A stretch of 64,000 bases of DNA from Oegoconia quadripuncta (GCA_949316235.1 OX438744.1:3782001-3846000), one strand, 5' to 3'; positions 43,849 to 54,725 are shown, counted from the first letter of the stretch. Notes: a model not told the origin generated them from the letters alone. Translations and numbers: made by a program.

Positions 43849-44483
43849 CGAATGCAGTTTTAACCCCCAACGCAAAAAGATGGCGTTATATATGTTTGAG
43901 CTCTGTCTGTGAGTTTTATTTTTTTATTAATATTATAATTAATCAATTTCAATACGATTTATTTTCGAAAGATATCTGCAAGATCGATTTTAGTCATATT
44001 TGTTGGAAATCGATTTAAATATTCCAAATATATTTAGCTTTTAACGGTTTATTTGTCTATATAATATTTTTATTTAGGGAGACCCGAAGGATTTTCTATA
44101 TTTTCAATTTATGGTGGTGCGTGGGTAACTTCGTACCTATGTATTCTATCTTAATATTTTTAAAGCATCTAAAGCTATTGCTTTAATTAGAACACTCCAA
44201 TGTAATCGAGTGCGTGTTGTTTAATTTGAAATAAAATTGAATTCCCCTGCGCTCCGATTTAAATAACTGCACGCAGTTGAGTTAGAAACGGGCATTAATT
44301 TTAAATTATCATTTAATATTTTACTACATAGGTTTAGCGACGTGATAACAGATTAAGGCCACATTAAGGATAATAACGTAACTATAAATAGTAAATTTGG
44401 ACAACTCCTGAGGCATCGAATGATGGTATACGACTAAACAAACTGTGTCCAAAGCTAAATACCTTCGATACAGCTTAAACCGA
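43849..44483. other. AT-rich stretch with repeat F-like words
   Basis: Near 44440-44480 AAACTGTGTCCAAAGCTAAA and TACCTTCGATACAGCTTAAA resemble words at 25805, 33244 and 61736, so an old dispersed repeat is present. No gene was seen. Confidence 0.35.
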
Positions 44484-44800
44484 AGAAGTGGACCGACGAT
44501 TTGGTAAAGATCGAGTGAAGCTGCTAGATGCGGGAAGCGTAGGACCGATCGTTGTGGAGATCTTTGGGGGAGACCTTTGTACAGCAGTGGACGTCTTTCG
44601 GCTGATATGATGCTGATTATGATGACGCGTCGCACAACGCTAATGCAACATAGGATGTCCACCCTGAAGGTCGATGGACGACCCAAAGAAGATAGCGGGA
44701 AGCCACCGGATTCAGACCTCGTCCAACTAGTCGCTCTGGAAGTCTATGGGGAAGGCGTATCAGCAGCCCCGTAGATATGATGGTGAATATTTAATAATCT
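44484..44800 (+). mobile_element. LINE-b tails, two in succession
   Basis: At 44484-44625 GAAGTGGACCGACGATTTGG and CAGCAGTGGACGTCTTTCGG match the WTDDLVKI...QQWTSF end of LINE-b, followed by GATGCTGATTATGATGACG. From about 44690 GAAGTCTATGGGGAAGGCGT and CAGCAGC repeat a second, more degenerate version. Both are dead. Confidence 0.6.
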
Positions 44801-45306
44801 AATACCTGCACTAGTCCAGGGAACTTTTGGACGACGTTACGTGTGCATATATTCCTAAAGAATTTGTCTCCGTCCCGAATGAGATAAAAGTTTACCCTGA
44901 GGCGATGTTTCTACATATTCAAATTTAAATGTGCTTAGTTATTTCTCGTATTCGGCTGTCCGTACCATTTCGTCTCTGCCGGCTCGGTATTCTTGTCGAA
45001 CACATAAACAGTATCATAACTCGAGCAACACAACACATGACAAATATTTATTTTCTTTATTTTAGTTAACACTTTTTATTTATAAAGTTATCCATTAAAT
45101 ATAAGGACCAATATTTTGACAGAGGTAAAAACCATAAAATACGTTATCCAACTCCCTTTCATGAGACATAGAGTACTCTGTCAGTACGCTAGCGCCATTG
45201 CTCCGCTGTATTCATAAGCTCAGCTCTCAAGTCTTTCATTTTATATTTATTAACACAACGAGCAATATTACAGAGAAATACTTTTATTTAGGTAGGTATT
45301 GAATTT
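44801..45306. other. Unassigned stretch
   Basis: No gene or repeat partner was recognised. Confidence 0.4.
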
Positions 45307-45530
45307 ATTTTCGTCCGCGGCTTCGCCTGCGTGAAATAACTTTATCGCTGATATGTTTAATTTGTTTATTTTGCGGGAACTACTCGGGTTAAAAAACATC
45401 CCTTGTTTTAATCCAGAGTATTTTACCTATATACCAAATTTGATCCAAATTCATTAATCTATTTCATCCGTTCAACAAACAAACAAATTAAGACAAATCC
45501 GAACCTTCGCATTTATAATATTAGTTAGTT
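45307..45530 (+). repeat. Repeat D copy 5
   Basis: GTCCGCGGCTTCGCCTGCGT, TGCGGGAACTACTCGGG, CAAATTTGATCCAAATTC and CATTTATAATATTAGTTAG match 30958 in order. Confidence 0.78.
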
Positions 45531-45587
45531 TGATGAGATAGCAGATTAACAGATAGTGTGCGGTTTGAGTTGCGATTAAAGAATACT

Positions 45588-45866
45588 TCGGATTACTAGG
45601 CGTGGGGAGGGATTCTATCCGTATATAGTCAGCATTCCGAACATTCGCACTTATCGGTTCGAGTCTTCATTCATTATGCAAATAGCTAAGACATGTAACT
45701 CCCTTCTGGCGGCGTCAGTCTTTCCTGAATCCTACAACCTTGGAATCTTCAAGAGCAGGGTGAATAGGCATCTATTGAGATGGCGTGCTACATTCCGCTA
45801 CATCGTCACTTTTCATCAGGTGAGATTATGTTCAAACGCATACCCAGTTAATCATAAAAAAAACAT
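45588..45866 (+). mobile_element. CR1-like LINE tail
   Basis: The ending block is present: CCTACAACCTTGGAATCTTC, AGGGTGAATAGGCATCTATT, TTTCATCAGGTGAGATTATG, then an A-run. One frame reads AKTCNSLLAASVFPESYNLG, showing a small insertion in the SLPASVFP region. It is 5'-truncated and non-functional. Confidence 0.85.
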
Positions 45867-46180
45867 TACCCTTCCTTCCTGGGGCAGTCGAGTAAAAAGA
45901 CTAGTTTTATGTATTAAAGACACGAGGGCACAGGTTCTTAACCATGTTTTATGAAAATCAGCCGTTTCGAGGATATTTAGTGTAGTGTACAGCTATCTGT
46001 CTCGAGCGCATACGACACAGTCGGCGTCCGGCCGTAAGCCGAGCGATACGTGGTGTGTGCGTCGACGAGCCAGATTACCTCTATAACACTAAGTTATCTA
46101 TACCTATATACTGCGACACTACATTTAGCTTTCAACCTAGTTTTTAACGTATTTCGATTATAACAGTGCGCTTATGAGGT

Positions 46181-46899
46181 TCCAAATTTTACGAACGAAC
46201 GCAAGCGAGCTAATCGGCACATTTTTAGCGATACAATGCAATTTTTTTACACAGGTTGTAGGTGACATTTTGCAACTATTCGTTTGCCTTCTCTCTCTTC
46301 AATTTAAGAGCTATCCTCTTGTCGGTCCAATTTTATGAACGAACGCAAGCGAGCTAATCAGCACATTTTTAGCGATCGGACGCAAATTACATAGGTTGTA
46401 GGTGACATTTTGCGAATGTACGTTTGCCTTCTCTCTCTTCAATTTAAGAGCTATCCTCTTGTCGTTCCAAATTTTACGAACGAACGCAAGCGAGCTAATC
46501 GGCACATTTTTAGCGATACAATGCAATTTTTTTACATAGGTTGTAGGTGACATTTTGCGAATGTACGTTTGCCTTCTCTCTCTTCAATTTAAGAGCTATC
46601 CTCTTGTCGTTCCAAATTTTACGAACGAGCGCAAGCGAGCTAATCGGCACATTTTTAGCGATACAATGCAATTTTTTTACATAGGTTGTAGGTGACATTT
46701 TGCGACTGTACGTTTGCCTTCTCTCTCTTCAATTTAAGAGCTATCCTCTTGTCGTTCCAAATTTTACGAACGAACGCAAGCGAGCTAATCGGCACATTTT
46801 TAGCGATACAATCCAATTTTTCTACACAGGTTGTAGGTGACATTTTGCGACTGTTCGTTTGCCTTTCTCTCTTCAATTTAAGAACTATGCTCTTGTCGG
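46181..46899. repeat. Five-unit tandem array, about 145 bp per unit
   Basis: Units begin (TCCAAATTTTACGAACGAAC) at 46181, 46326, 46466, 46611 and 46756. The middle units are almost identical. On the minus strand each unit stays open, giving overlapping frames with the motif NVPISSLAFVRKIW; 145 is not a multiple of three, so the successive units read in different frames and a real protein is unlikely. The unit's end matches part of a dispersed sequence at 54180. Confidence 0.92.
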
Positions 46900-47300
46900 T
46901 GGCGTCCTTTCCACACTTATCTACATTCCGCTTTGTCTTTGACTTCCTGATACGACACGGCATATACTTTTTCCTTTACTCTACGCCTTCCTCTCCCCTC
47001 CACTTTATCCTCATTTACCTTATCTATAAAAAATAATATGTTGATCTACCGTTAACCTACTAACGTACTGAACTGTTGGTTTAAGACTAAACCACATTGT
47101 GCGGTGCGTTGTGAATTTGGAATACCAAATGCAGTATTAAACTTCAGTCGAGTTGCTTCATTCTGGTATCAAATATTTTAGAGAGGACCCAACCAAGTCC
47201 TATTCTAAATTCTAACTGAACATTTTTATTAGTATTTAGCATGAGTATTACCCTTTTTGCACAGAGACCCTCTATATACACTGTTTAACTATATATATAT
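46900..47300. other. Unassigned stretch
   Basis: GGTGGCGTCCTTTCCACAC at 46897 continues the dispersed repeat at 54180. An AT microsatellite lies at 47289-47306. No gene is visible. Confidence 0.45.
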
Positions 47301-47396
47301 ATATATGAGAGGGCGTCAAACGAGCATGCGGGTCACCTGATGGAAAGCAATCACACCCGCAACACCAAAAGGGTCACAGATGCGTTGCCGGCCTTT
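47301..47396 (-). mobile_element. LINE 3' end (family J), inverted
   Basis: On the minus strand it runs from GGCCGGCAACGCATCTGTGA to GCATGCTCGTTTGACGCCC and TCATATATA. A piece of the GTCCATGGGCGGCGG block is missing. Confidence 0.82.
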
Positions 47397-47511
47397 ATAT
47401 TACATTGTAAATAATAATAAAGTAATTATAAAGTCACGCTTTTGTAAGTAACGCACTAATAAGGTAAAAAAAGAGTTCCACAAAGCACCATTACCATTAT
47501 CAGCCCTTAGA

Positions 47512-47620
47512 TTACGTAACTTCATCGGTATCGTTATCGATTACGTTGACCAATGGGAAACAGTCAAATTGCCGAGCAAGCGATGAGCCAACCAATCACA
47601 TGTCAGAACGTAACCAATGA
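47512..47620. mobile_element. MITE-S copy 2, right end lost
   Basis: TTACGTAACTTCATCGGTAT and AACCAATCACATGTCAGAAC match 29021-29148. The right terminal repeat breaks off after GTAACCAATG. Confidence 0.68.
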
Positions 47621-47651
47621 CACAAGCATAGGATTCGACATAACAATTTAA

Positions 47652-47884
47652 CCGCCTCCGTGGCTCAATGTAAACAACATTGGGTTTACGATTCGGGGGT
47701 CGCGGATTCGACCTCCGAATCGTAAACGTGCTTGTTGGTAGGGCATTTTAAATGTCCGCCTGGCTAGCTACCACCATCTTATCTAAATCTCCGCCAAGCA
47801 GCAATGTTAATAGCATTGTTGTGTTCCGGTTGTCAGAGTTAAGATAGTCTGTCCCCCAAATGTGTTGGGGTTTCCGGGTCAGTA
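47652..47884 (+). mobile_element. SINE-A with a small inverted patch
   Basis: The head has an intact A box. After the B-box region the normal sequence (about 40 bases) is replaced by the reverse complement of the preceding GTTTACGATTCGGAGGT, giving arms at 47684-47696 and 47715-47727. The body then continues normally to CCGGGTCAGTA, where an opposing copy begins. Confidence 0.88.
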
Positions 47885-48043
47885 AAGTGGAAATGTATAC
47901 TTACCCGTAAACCCCATCTTATTTGCGGGACTGGCTATCTTATCTCTAACAACCGGAACACAACAATGCTGTTAACATTGCTGCTTTGCGGCAAATTTAG
48001 ATAAGACGGTGGTAGCTAGCCAGGCGCACATAATGCCCTATCA
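47885..48043 (-). mobile_element. SINE-A, middle part, inverted
   Basis: On the minus strand this runs from GATAGGGCAT through CTGGCTAGCTACCACC to CGGGTAAGTATACATTTCC. It abuts the plus copy without a spacer, forming an inverted pair. Confidence 0.85.
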
Positions 48044-48071
48044 TCTAAATTTGTTTACATAATTTGTTGGT

Positions 48072-48690
48072 TTAAGTGAAGCTGATATGAGACTGCTCAG
48101 CAACTGCATTATCAATGCTAAGCATTCTAGCAAATGTATGACTATAATTGGTGACCGTTAAAAGAAATCTAAATTTATCCAATGAGGGCGCTACCGGAAT
48201 AAACCCTCTTAATGAATAATGCACCTGCGTCGAGGTTTGCAAAAAGCCTATTGGCTTACTAAAGGTATTACCAAAAAAATTACAGAATTCAATCGCTACC
48301 AAAGGAACTGAATAGGGTCGCCGAAGACATTCGCTTCCTACGTGTTGTGAATAAATTGTTAGATGCACCAACTTATTCAATCTAAACGTGTTCAAATTGT
48401 GCTGGTAAACCAAACTGATGTCTGAGTTTACTACAAATCCCGTTACTGATGTAGAATGAACTGGGAGAACTCCTTGGAGATTGAAAACTACAAAAATGCC
48501 ATTAAAATTCTTGAGTACGGTTTTCCTTCATCCAAGACTATTTCAGTAAGTTCCTTAAATTGTCGGCTGTATTTTAGTTTGTTTTTATCTAGCAAGAATC
48601 TAGTTAAACCCATCCTGAAGCTCCCACAAAAAATTGTGTACTTAGTCAAGAGGAGATTTTGTGATAGTCTTTCTAAAACGTGGTGAATTT
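48072..48690. other. Unrecognised open reading frames
   Basis: On the minus strand 113 codons are open at 48072-48413 (ending ...AEQSHISFT). A second minus-strand frame covers 48488-48775, and its non-repeat part reads SQNLLLTKYTIFCGSFRMGL. A plus-strand frame at 48456-48686 overlaps it. None resembles a family that I know. Such length in AT-rich DNA is above the local background, so a degenerate transposon ORF is possible. Confidence 0.3.
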
Positions 48691-48723
48691 TTGTGGACAT
48701 TAATTCCACACCCACACAATTTG

Positions 48724-49360
48724 ATTCTCGCGCATTCGACATTTCACTGTCGATGGACATCAATGGGTTTGTCACTTTTGCATTCGCATATAAATGTGAA
48801 AGAGATAGACTCGTCTAGTCGGTCTATCGGGATCCAGACAGATTGGCATGTCTATCTCATTCAGACTTATAAGCAAATGCAAAAGTGACAAACCTATTGA
48901 TATTTATCGACAGTGAAATGTCGAATGCGCGAGAATTGGGGTCCATGACCTCATTCTCGTGCATTCGAGATTTTAACTTCGATAGACATCTAATAGTTTG
49001 TCGGTTTTACACTTGCTCAGTATGAAAGTGAGAGAGCTCCTAATGTCTATCGATATTGATATCTCTAACGTACGAGAATCACTGCACCCTAATTCTGACA
49101 TTTCACTGTCAATAGATATTGGCATGTCTATCTCCTTCACACTTATATGCGTGTGCAAAAGTAATAAACCTATTGATTTCTATCGACATTGAAATGTCAA
49201 GTGCACGAGAATCGGAGTCCAGGGCAGTAATACTCACGTGTTCTACATTTTAATCTCAATAGACATCAGTATGTCTGTCACTTTCACACTTATGGTCAAG
49301 TGCAAAAGTGTCAAACCTATGCATGTCTATCAACATTGAAATCTCGAGTATGCGAGAATA
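48724..49360. mobile_element. Cluster of four palindromic MITE-like units
   Basis: Unit 1 (48724-48936) has arms of about 87 bases sharing ATTCTCGCGCATTCGACATT, TTTCACTGTCGAT and GTTTGTCACTTTTGCATT. Units 2 (48953-49079), 3 (49090-49213) and 4 (49230-49360) are smaller, diverged palindromes with the same end motif (ATTCTCGTGCATTCGAGATT and variants) and TCTATCGACATTGAAAT words. No coding is seen. Repeated self-insertion or segmental expansion of a foldback element is likely. Confidence 0.82.
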
Positions 49361-50696
49361 AACCAGAGGCCAGGGAGATGGAATAAAATAGCTAGCGACA
49401 TGACTGCATGGAAGAAGAAAAGGTAAGTTTGCAGAAGCTGTGATGATGATGAATTTCGGGCTGATTATCAATCAAATCTATAATACGATGCAAGGATCAG
49501 ATGATGATAGTATCAAGTAAACAAGGTCAAGATATGTAAAAATCATATTGTAAACAAACTTAGATTTCTTGATTGCAGTTTTGTATTTGACGGCGTTGTG
49601 TGTCCCTTCTTTGTCCGGATGGGTCACTGAGTAATGCATGGTCCGATTTGTGTGTGGTTTTTTATATTAGAAATTAAGCGATTTTTTATAAATAAAGCCA
49701 TTTCGAAGCTTTACCACAGATTTTTGGTATATTTGATAATATTATAGTATTTCGGGAATTTTTTAAATTTCAATGATAAAATTCAAGGATAGCGTTCTTA
49801 GCAATATTTGATGGAAGTTGGTTATAGCGTTTTAAAGAAATTTGGCTTTTAGAGGGTTTATTCCATTTGGTAAATTCAGATTTCTTTTTAAATACTGAAC
49901 AATTCAAAAAACCTAATTAAAATAATTAGCTTCGATGGGAGTTATTTTTCAGAATTGACGTTTATAAAAAAAGTGTCCGTTTTGATAAATAATTTGAAAT
50001 TCTCGATAATAACCGTAATTAAAGTTATTTCGGTATTATTATAATTAACTTTTAGTCTTCTTGAATGCAGGTCTTTTTTTGATTTATTCTGTATTTAAAA
50101 AAGAAAAATGAGGGCGTCACTGGACGGAACAATACCTCTTAATTCAGTTCGTTTACTATATCTGGATGATATAACAGTTTGTTTTCTTTCGGGTTTTCTA
50201 AATTTTCAATTTACACTGTAACTCGTCTTTCTGATGTCAAAGTATCTATTTTAATTATACATACCCAAATTCAGGTGTAATATATTAACCTGGTGTAATA
50301 CATTAACCTCCCCTAAGTTCCATTCCAAAGCAGTGGAATAATGAATAAATTAAGCAGTAAATCATACCAAGTGGGATTTCGCTCCTTCGTTCCAGGTTAC
50401 TGCTGACTTTTCGCTTACAATAAATAAAACGATAAATTCGCACGCGCCGGCACCCGGCAGGCGGCAAGTGGCACCAATTTTCAATATGCGTCGGAATCGA
50501 ACTCTTGATATATCATGTTTATATGCCAACTTATACTCAGCCTTGAGGAAAGTTCTGCGTAACACCTGGGGCACACTGAGATTGCTATAGATATTACTAC
50601 TAAGAAGTAAAACGGTATAACAAATTTTAAATATAATTTGTCTACACAAATAAATATATTATAAGATTATATATAGTATAATTATTAAGTAAGTAT
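49361..50696. other. AT-rich stretch with a repeat F copy
   Basis: At 49585-49725, CTTTGTCCGGATGGGTCACT and GAGTAATGCATGGTCCGATT mark repeat F. A 95-codon minus-strand frame at 50362-50649 is unrecognised. No gene is supported. Confidence 0.4.
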
Positions 50697-50963
50697 AATA
50701 ATAATAATAATAATAAATGTCTTTGCACAAACACACAGCGCCATCTAGTTCCACAGTAAGCATCTAGGCTTGTGTTATGGATACCAGATGGTTGATAAAC
50801 TGCACAAATATTTTTTTTTTGTAAATAAATAAATGAAAAAGATCCATAACTCGGGAACACATGTCTGTATTCATCATACAAACATATGCCCCTCGCGGGA
50901 TTCGAACCCGCGGCCATTTGGTATAGTAGCAGAATTTCTAACCACTGCACCAAACAGGTCGTC
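50697..50963 (-). mobile_element. SINE-B2, complete
   Basis: The head GACGACCTGTTTGGTGCAGT and B box GGTTCGAATCC are present on the minus strand, with the complete body and an ATT microsatellite end. It differs from 43579 at only a handful of positions. Confidence 0.92.
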
Positions 50964-51436
50964 ACTACACCTAACAAATATATTAATATGGTATAATCTG
51001 GGGTAGTGCCCCCGCCAAGACGAGTTAAGCGAAGCGCAAGGGCACTACCTACCTTTTCTCGTTTTGTCGGTTTTTTGAACCCTCATAGATTCGAAGTACC
51101 AGATAGTTCATATTCTCAGGATATGATGTCAATAATGGACTAATTAAACATACAAAGTCTCAATTGAATAGCTCTAATACTTTAGATTTTATTGATATCT
51201 AAAATACACCGATTTCGTCACTGAAACACTGATGATCATCAAAATTTTAGGCTACTTTCTGAATTGCTAGAAAGCTGAAATTTGGTATGTAATCTAAGTT
51301 GCGTATACAACCAACAAAAAAATTCATAAATTTATAACTTTCGCCCCCCATCTCCTAAAATGGGGGGGTGGAAGTTTATATGAGACTTTCACCAATTTTA
51401 TGAATCAGGACATGAATGGTTACACGGGACTGTAGA
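50964..51436. other. Unassigned stretch with a short hairpin
   Basis: GGTAGTGCCC (51003-51012) and GGGCACTACC (about 51039-51048) form a hairpin around a GC-rich loop. Near 51345-51370 CGCCCCCCATCTCC and TGGGGGGGTGGAAG stand out. Origin unknown. Confidence 0.4.
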
Positions 51437-51632
51437 CAGAGGGCGGAGTGTGAGTTTTGTTTCGACTTAACGTTACTACCGCGTTCACGTTTACCTGATG
51501 ATTTGTATGAAGAAATGTGCAGCGCCTCTAGCGGATAGTTTGCGAAGTAATTTTTTTCATAGATACTTTCTGCGTAAACGCGAACGCGATGGTAAAGTTA
51601 AAAACGAGACAAAACTCGCATTTCGCACACTG
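51437..51632. mobile_element. 196-bp MITE with about 50-bp inverted ends
   Basis: The left end CAGAGGGCGGAGTGTGAGTT and the inverted right end CAGTGTGCGAAATGCGAGTT continue as GTT-rich matches to CGCGTTCACGTTTAC / CGCGTTCGCGTTTAC. Ends starting with CAG and possibly diverged 8-bp flanks (ACTGTAGA and ATCTGAAA) would fit an hAT-type element, but this is weak. No coding. Confidence 0.72.
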
Positions 51633-51874
51633 ATCTGAAATCTTTTTCACAGGGCAAACCTTATGTGGTCGTCTTGGTAACATTTTACATGAAATATTTT
51701 TGGTGGGATATATTCTTATAATATTAATGCATTTATCTATAATTATTTATTCAGTTAGTAGTATCGTCCACCCTGCCTGTTTTTCGATTTACAAATTTCC
51801 CATGGCTGTGGGTTGTCTGGAGTAATTATTTTCTGTTGTTATCATCAAAAATTATTGTAAATTATTTTATTTTA
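51633..51874. other. Unassigned AT-rich spacer
   Basis: Nothing recognised. Confidence 0.4.
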
Positions 51875-52112
51875 TTTTTTTTTATTCCCCACGCGTTCTT
51901 ACTTGACCTCAATCGCACCTGCTGTTAAGTGAAGATGAGGTCGAAGGTGGAAGCGTACTGATCCGGAAACCCCAACACATTTGGGGGACTGGCTATCTTA
52001 TCTCTGACAACCGGAACACAACAATGCTATTAACATTGCTGCTTGGCGGCAGATTTAGATAAGATGGTGGTAGCTAGCCAGGCGGACATTTAAAATGCCC
52101 TACCACCAACCA
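51875..52112 (-). mobile_element. SINE-A, head missing
   Basis: On the minus strand this runs from GGTTGGTGGTAGGGCATTTT to the tail with TTGAGGTCAAGTAAGAACG and an A-run. It is 5'-truncated. The tail itself is altered (CGTGGGGAATAAAA). Confidence 0.9.
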
Positions 52113-52267
52113 TTTTTGCCAATATTTTGTGCAATAAAGCGTATCTGAATTGTACTGTATTGTAGGTACCTACCCATCTTAGGTTAGATGTTAGAGTCAT
52201 GTGTCTCTTAGAGAAAAGTTTAATAAAATTAATATTACATAGCTCAAAGATAGTGGGGTGGGGGTGG

Positions 52268-52345
52268 GTTCCTGAATACAGGCTGCTACCATCCGCTTTG
52301 GAAATCTATGGGGGAGGCCTATGTTAGCAGTGGACGTCCTGTGAC
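52268..52345 (+). mobile_element. LINE-b tail
   Basis: GGAAATCTATGGGGGAGGCC and TTAGCAGTGGACGTCCTGTG followed by TGATTTATTGATGATGAA correspond to the WxSMGEAYVQQWTS end and the GATGATG tail. Only about 75 bases remain. Confidence 0.6.
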
Positions 52346-52678
52346 TGATTTATTGATGATGAATATTTTGAATAATTAAATATTTTAATAAGCGTAGTGA
52401 GACTAGTGAAAGACATACAAGGGCACAATACTGTAATCTATTGTATAGTATAAACCTCCTTGCCGCAAATACTTTTATGAAAATAATGTTTATAATATGT
52501 GTATAACAATCTGCCTGACGAAATAAAATTAGTTAATGACATAATGTTTAAAATTCGATTGATACAATGGCTTCGGGCAAAGTGTTTCTATGATGTTAAG
52601 GAATATTTAAATTATCAGAATGCTATGTAAAGTGTCACAAATCATATTTTGCACATCTGCATGCAGATTGAATACATA

Positions 52679-53010
52679 TTTTTTTTTTATGCATAACGGG
52701 TTGGTACTTGACCTCAATCACACCTGATGTTAAGTGAAGATGAGGTCGAAGATGGAAGCGTACTGACCCGGAAACCCCAACACATTTGGGGAACTGGCTA
52801 TCTTATCTCTGACAACCGGAACACGACAATGCTATTAACATTGCTGCTTGGCGGCAGATTTAGATAAGATGGTGGTAGCTAGCCAGGCGGACATTTAAAA
52901 TGCCCTACCACCAACCAAACCGAGTACTTAAACATGTACCCCGCTGGGAATCGAACCCGCGACCTCGGAATCGTAAACCCAATGTTGTTTACATTGAGCC
53001 ACGGAGGCGG
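52679..53010 (-). mobile_element. SINE-A, full length, best-preserved copy
   Basis: The complete element is visible on the minus strand. The A box TGGCTCAATG is the complement of 52992-53001 and the B box GGTTCGATTCC is the complement of 52947-52957. The body is uninterrupted and the tail ends CGTTATGCATAAAAAAAA. It could serve as the family reference; the intact internal promoter means a transcript is possible, though I have no evidence for one. Confidence 0.93.
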
Positions 53011-53200
53011 TTTAATTCCTAAATTTCTTATCAGACCTTTTAACTGTATTCTGGCAAATAAATACTTTCTTTCTTTCTTTCTGACAATTGCAACTTATTA
53101 CATTTATGAAAATTTGTTATATTCAAAACAATATAACTTCTATCTTCATTATCTTTCTCACCACATATTCTCCCACGGCTGGGTATTGATAACCTTATTA

Positions 53201-53532
53201 ATAAAATAAATAAATATTTCGGGCCCATACACCAATCATCTAGACCCAAACTCAGCAAAACTTGAAATATGGATACTACATAACCTCCCTTCCGGCGCCA
53301 GTTTTTCCTGAATCTTACAACCTTGGGATCTTCAAGAGGAGGGTGAATAGGCATCTACTGAGATCGCGTACTTCATCTTCGGCCACATCGTCACTTCCCA
53401 TCAGGTGAGATTGTGGTCAAACGCGTACCCAGTAAATCATAAAAAAAACGATATATGTTACCTAATGTTCGTATTTATCGAACAAACATTTACCCCTCAC
53501 AGGAGGTCTATCCACTTTACCAATCGGTCGAC
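53201..53532 (-). mobile_element. SINE-B1 split by a CR1-like LINE tail
   Basis: The 3' part (53201-53279, AAATATTTCGGGCCCATACA...) and the head part (53466-53532, ending with GACCGATTGGTAAAGTGG on the minus strand) belong to one SINE-B1. Between them lies the LINE piece at 53281-53448. About 60 bases of SINE body are missing at the junction. The B-box region is also deleted. Confidence 0.8.
53281..53448 (+). mobile_element. CR1-like LINE tail inside SINE-B1
   Basis: It begins TAACCTCCCTTCCGGCGCCA and runs through CTTACAACCTTGGGATCTTC (coding YNLGIF) and TCCCATCAGGTGAGATTGTG to AAATCATAAAAAAAA. The insertion is younger than the SINE it interrupts. Confidence 0.85.
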
Positions 53533-54169
53533 AAATATATTCATTGAAAATAGTGTCATGACAACCTTAATATAAGGAACAGAAACCAGTCATCTATTTA
53601 TAAAAGGTTATATTTTGTATACCAAAAAGCCAATACATTAGATCATATATTTTGTAAACAATACGGCTAGATTGTTGCGAATTCAGTTACTGTTATGTTT
53701 AGGCCTGTAGGGTGTTTATCATTCCTTAATTAGATAAATAATTGAAGAAAAACATATAACGCCATATTTTTATAGCCGGAATCTATACATGCTTCTGACC
53801 AAACTAATTTCAGATTTCAGGTGTACAATAAATAATCTTGTATTAGTCGACGACGTCACAAAGTTAGGCAATATAGGCTTTTCAATAAGGTTACTGCAAA
53901 CATCTAAAATTCGGCCTCTGGCCAATATATATTACTAATCGCAAATGTGAGCTATAAAAATTGTTATAAATATATAAAATTCGCTCGATTGTCAAGTTGT
54001 TTCCATTGTATATATTAGCACAATGAAGAATACCTATTGAACATAAAAACAGAACAATCTTTGAATTTCTTGATCTTATTTTCAAAGGAAGACTAAATTT
54101 CGAAAGCCCGGTCACTTTAAAAAGCTGACTATTTTTAATGGAAAATTGTTTGTATGAAAATAAAGGATA
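53533..54169. other. AT-rich stretch
   Basis: No gene or repeat partner was seen. Confidence 0.4.
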
Positions 54170-54235
54170 TTCCCACTCTTAAATTTAAGCGCTATGCTCT
54201 TGTCGGTGGAGTCCTTTCCACACTTCTCTAAAGAG
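54170..54235 (+). repeat. Dispersed repeat Y, parent of the 145-bp array
   Basis: AAATTTAAGCGCTATGCTCT, TGTCGGTGGAGTCCTTTCC and ACACTTCTC match the last unit of the 46181-46899 array and its right flank (CTATGCTCTTGTCGGTGGCG and TCCTTTCCACACTT). It is present here as a single copy. Confidence 0.7.
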
Positions 54236-54400
54236 AAAATTGTTGGACTTCCATTATACTAAAGGTGGTTTTAGATTGGTTACTTTGTATGTATAATCGA
54301 ATCTTATTTTATCGAATTTGACTGTGGTTCGTAGTGGAAAGTTGTTCGTAATCAGGAGTAGAGTCACCAGTAAATAGGAATTATACGAATTAAATTTCAC
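54236..54400 (+). repeat. Repeat T copy 1
   Basis: AATTGTTGGACTTCCATTAT, GGTTTTAGATTGGTTACTTT and GGAAAGTTGTTCGTAATCAG recur inverted at 59645-59822. No coding capacity is seen. It could be an old DNA transposon. Confidence 0.72.
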
Positions 54401-54725
54401 TCTGTACTATTAGCCTGCGGCCGACTGTACACAAAAGCCTTAAGGCTAACCCACGAAAAGACCATAAACTCCATGTTTTCTCGCGGAGACTATTGATAAA
54501 AGTGTTGTTACACTACTTTTTGTTTATTGCGCAATTTGTTTTTTGTGATCCCGAGTTTATCCGAGGAAAATTTCCATGAAAAACACTTTCCGTTATGAAT
54601 TATATATTTTGTTTCATAATTTTATGTAGATTCTGCTGTGCATTGAAAGGACACTGAAAGCTTTCCTTTGGAATTTCGCTTTTCATGCTAGTAGGTAAGT
54701 GAAGTTATATTTTTAAGCAAAATAG

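Noticed and set aside
46311..46963. Overlapping minus-strand frames with repeated NVPISSLAFVRKIW
   Set aside because: The unit length of about 145 bp shifts frame in every repeat, so no continuous repeat protein can be encoded; the array is best explained as a tandem repeat.
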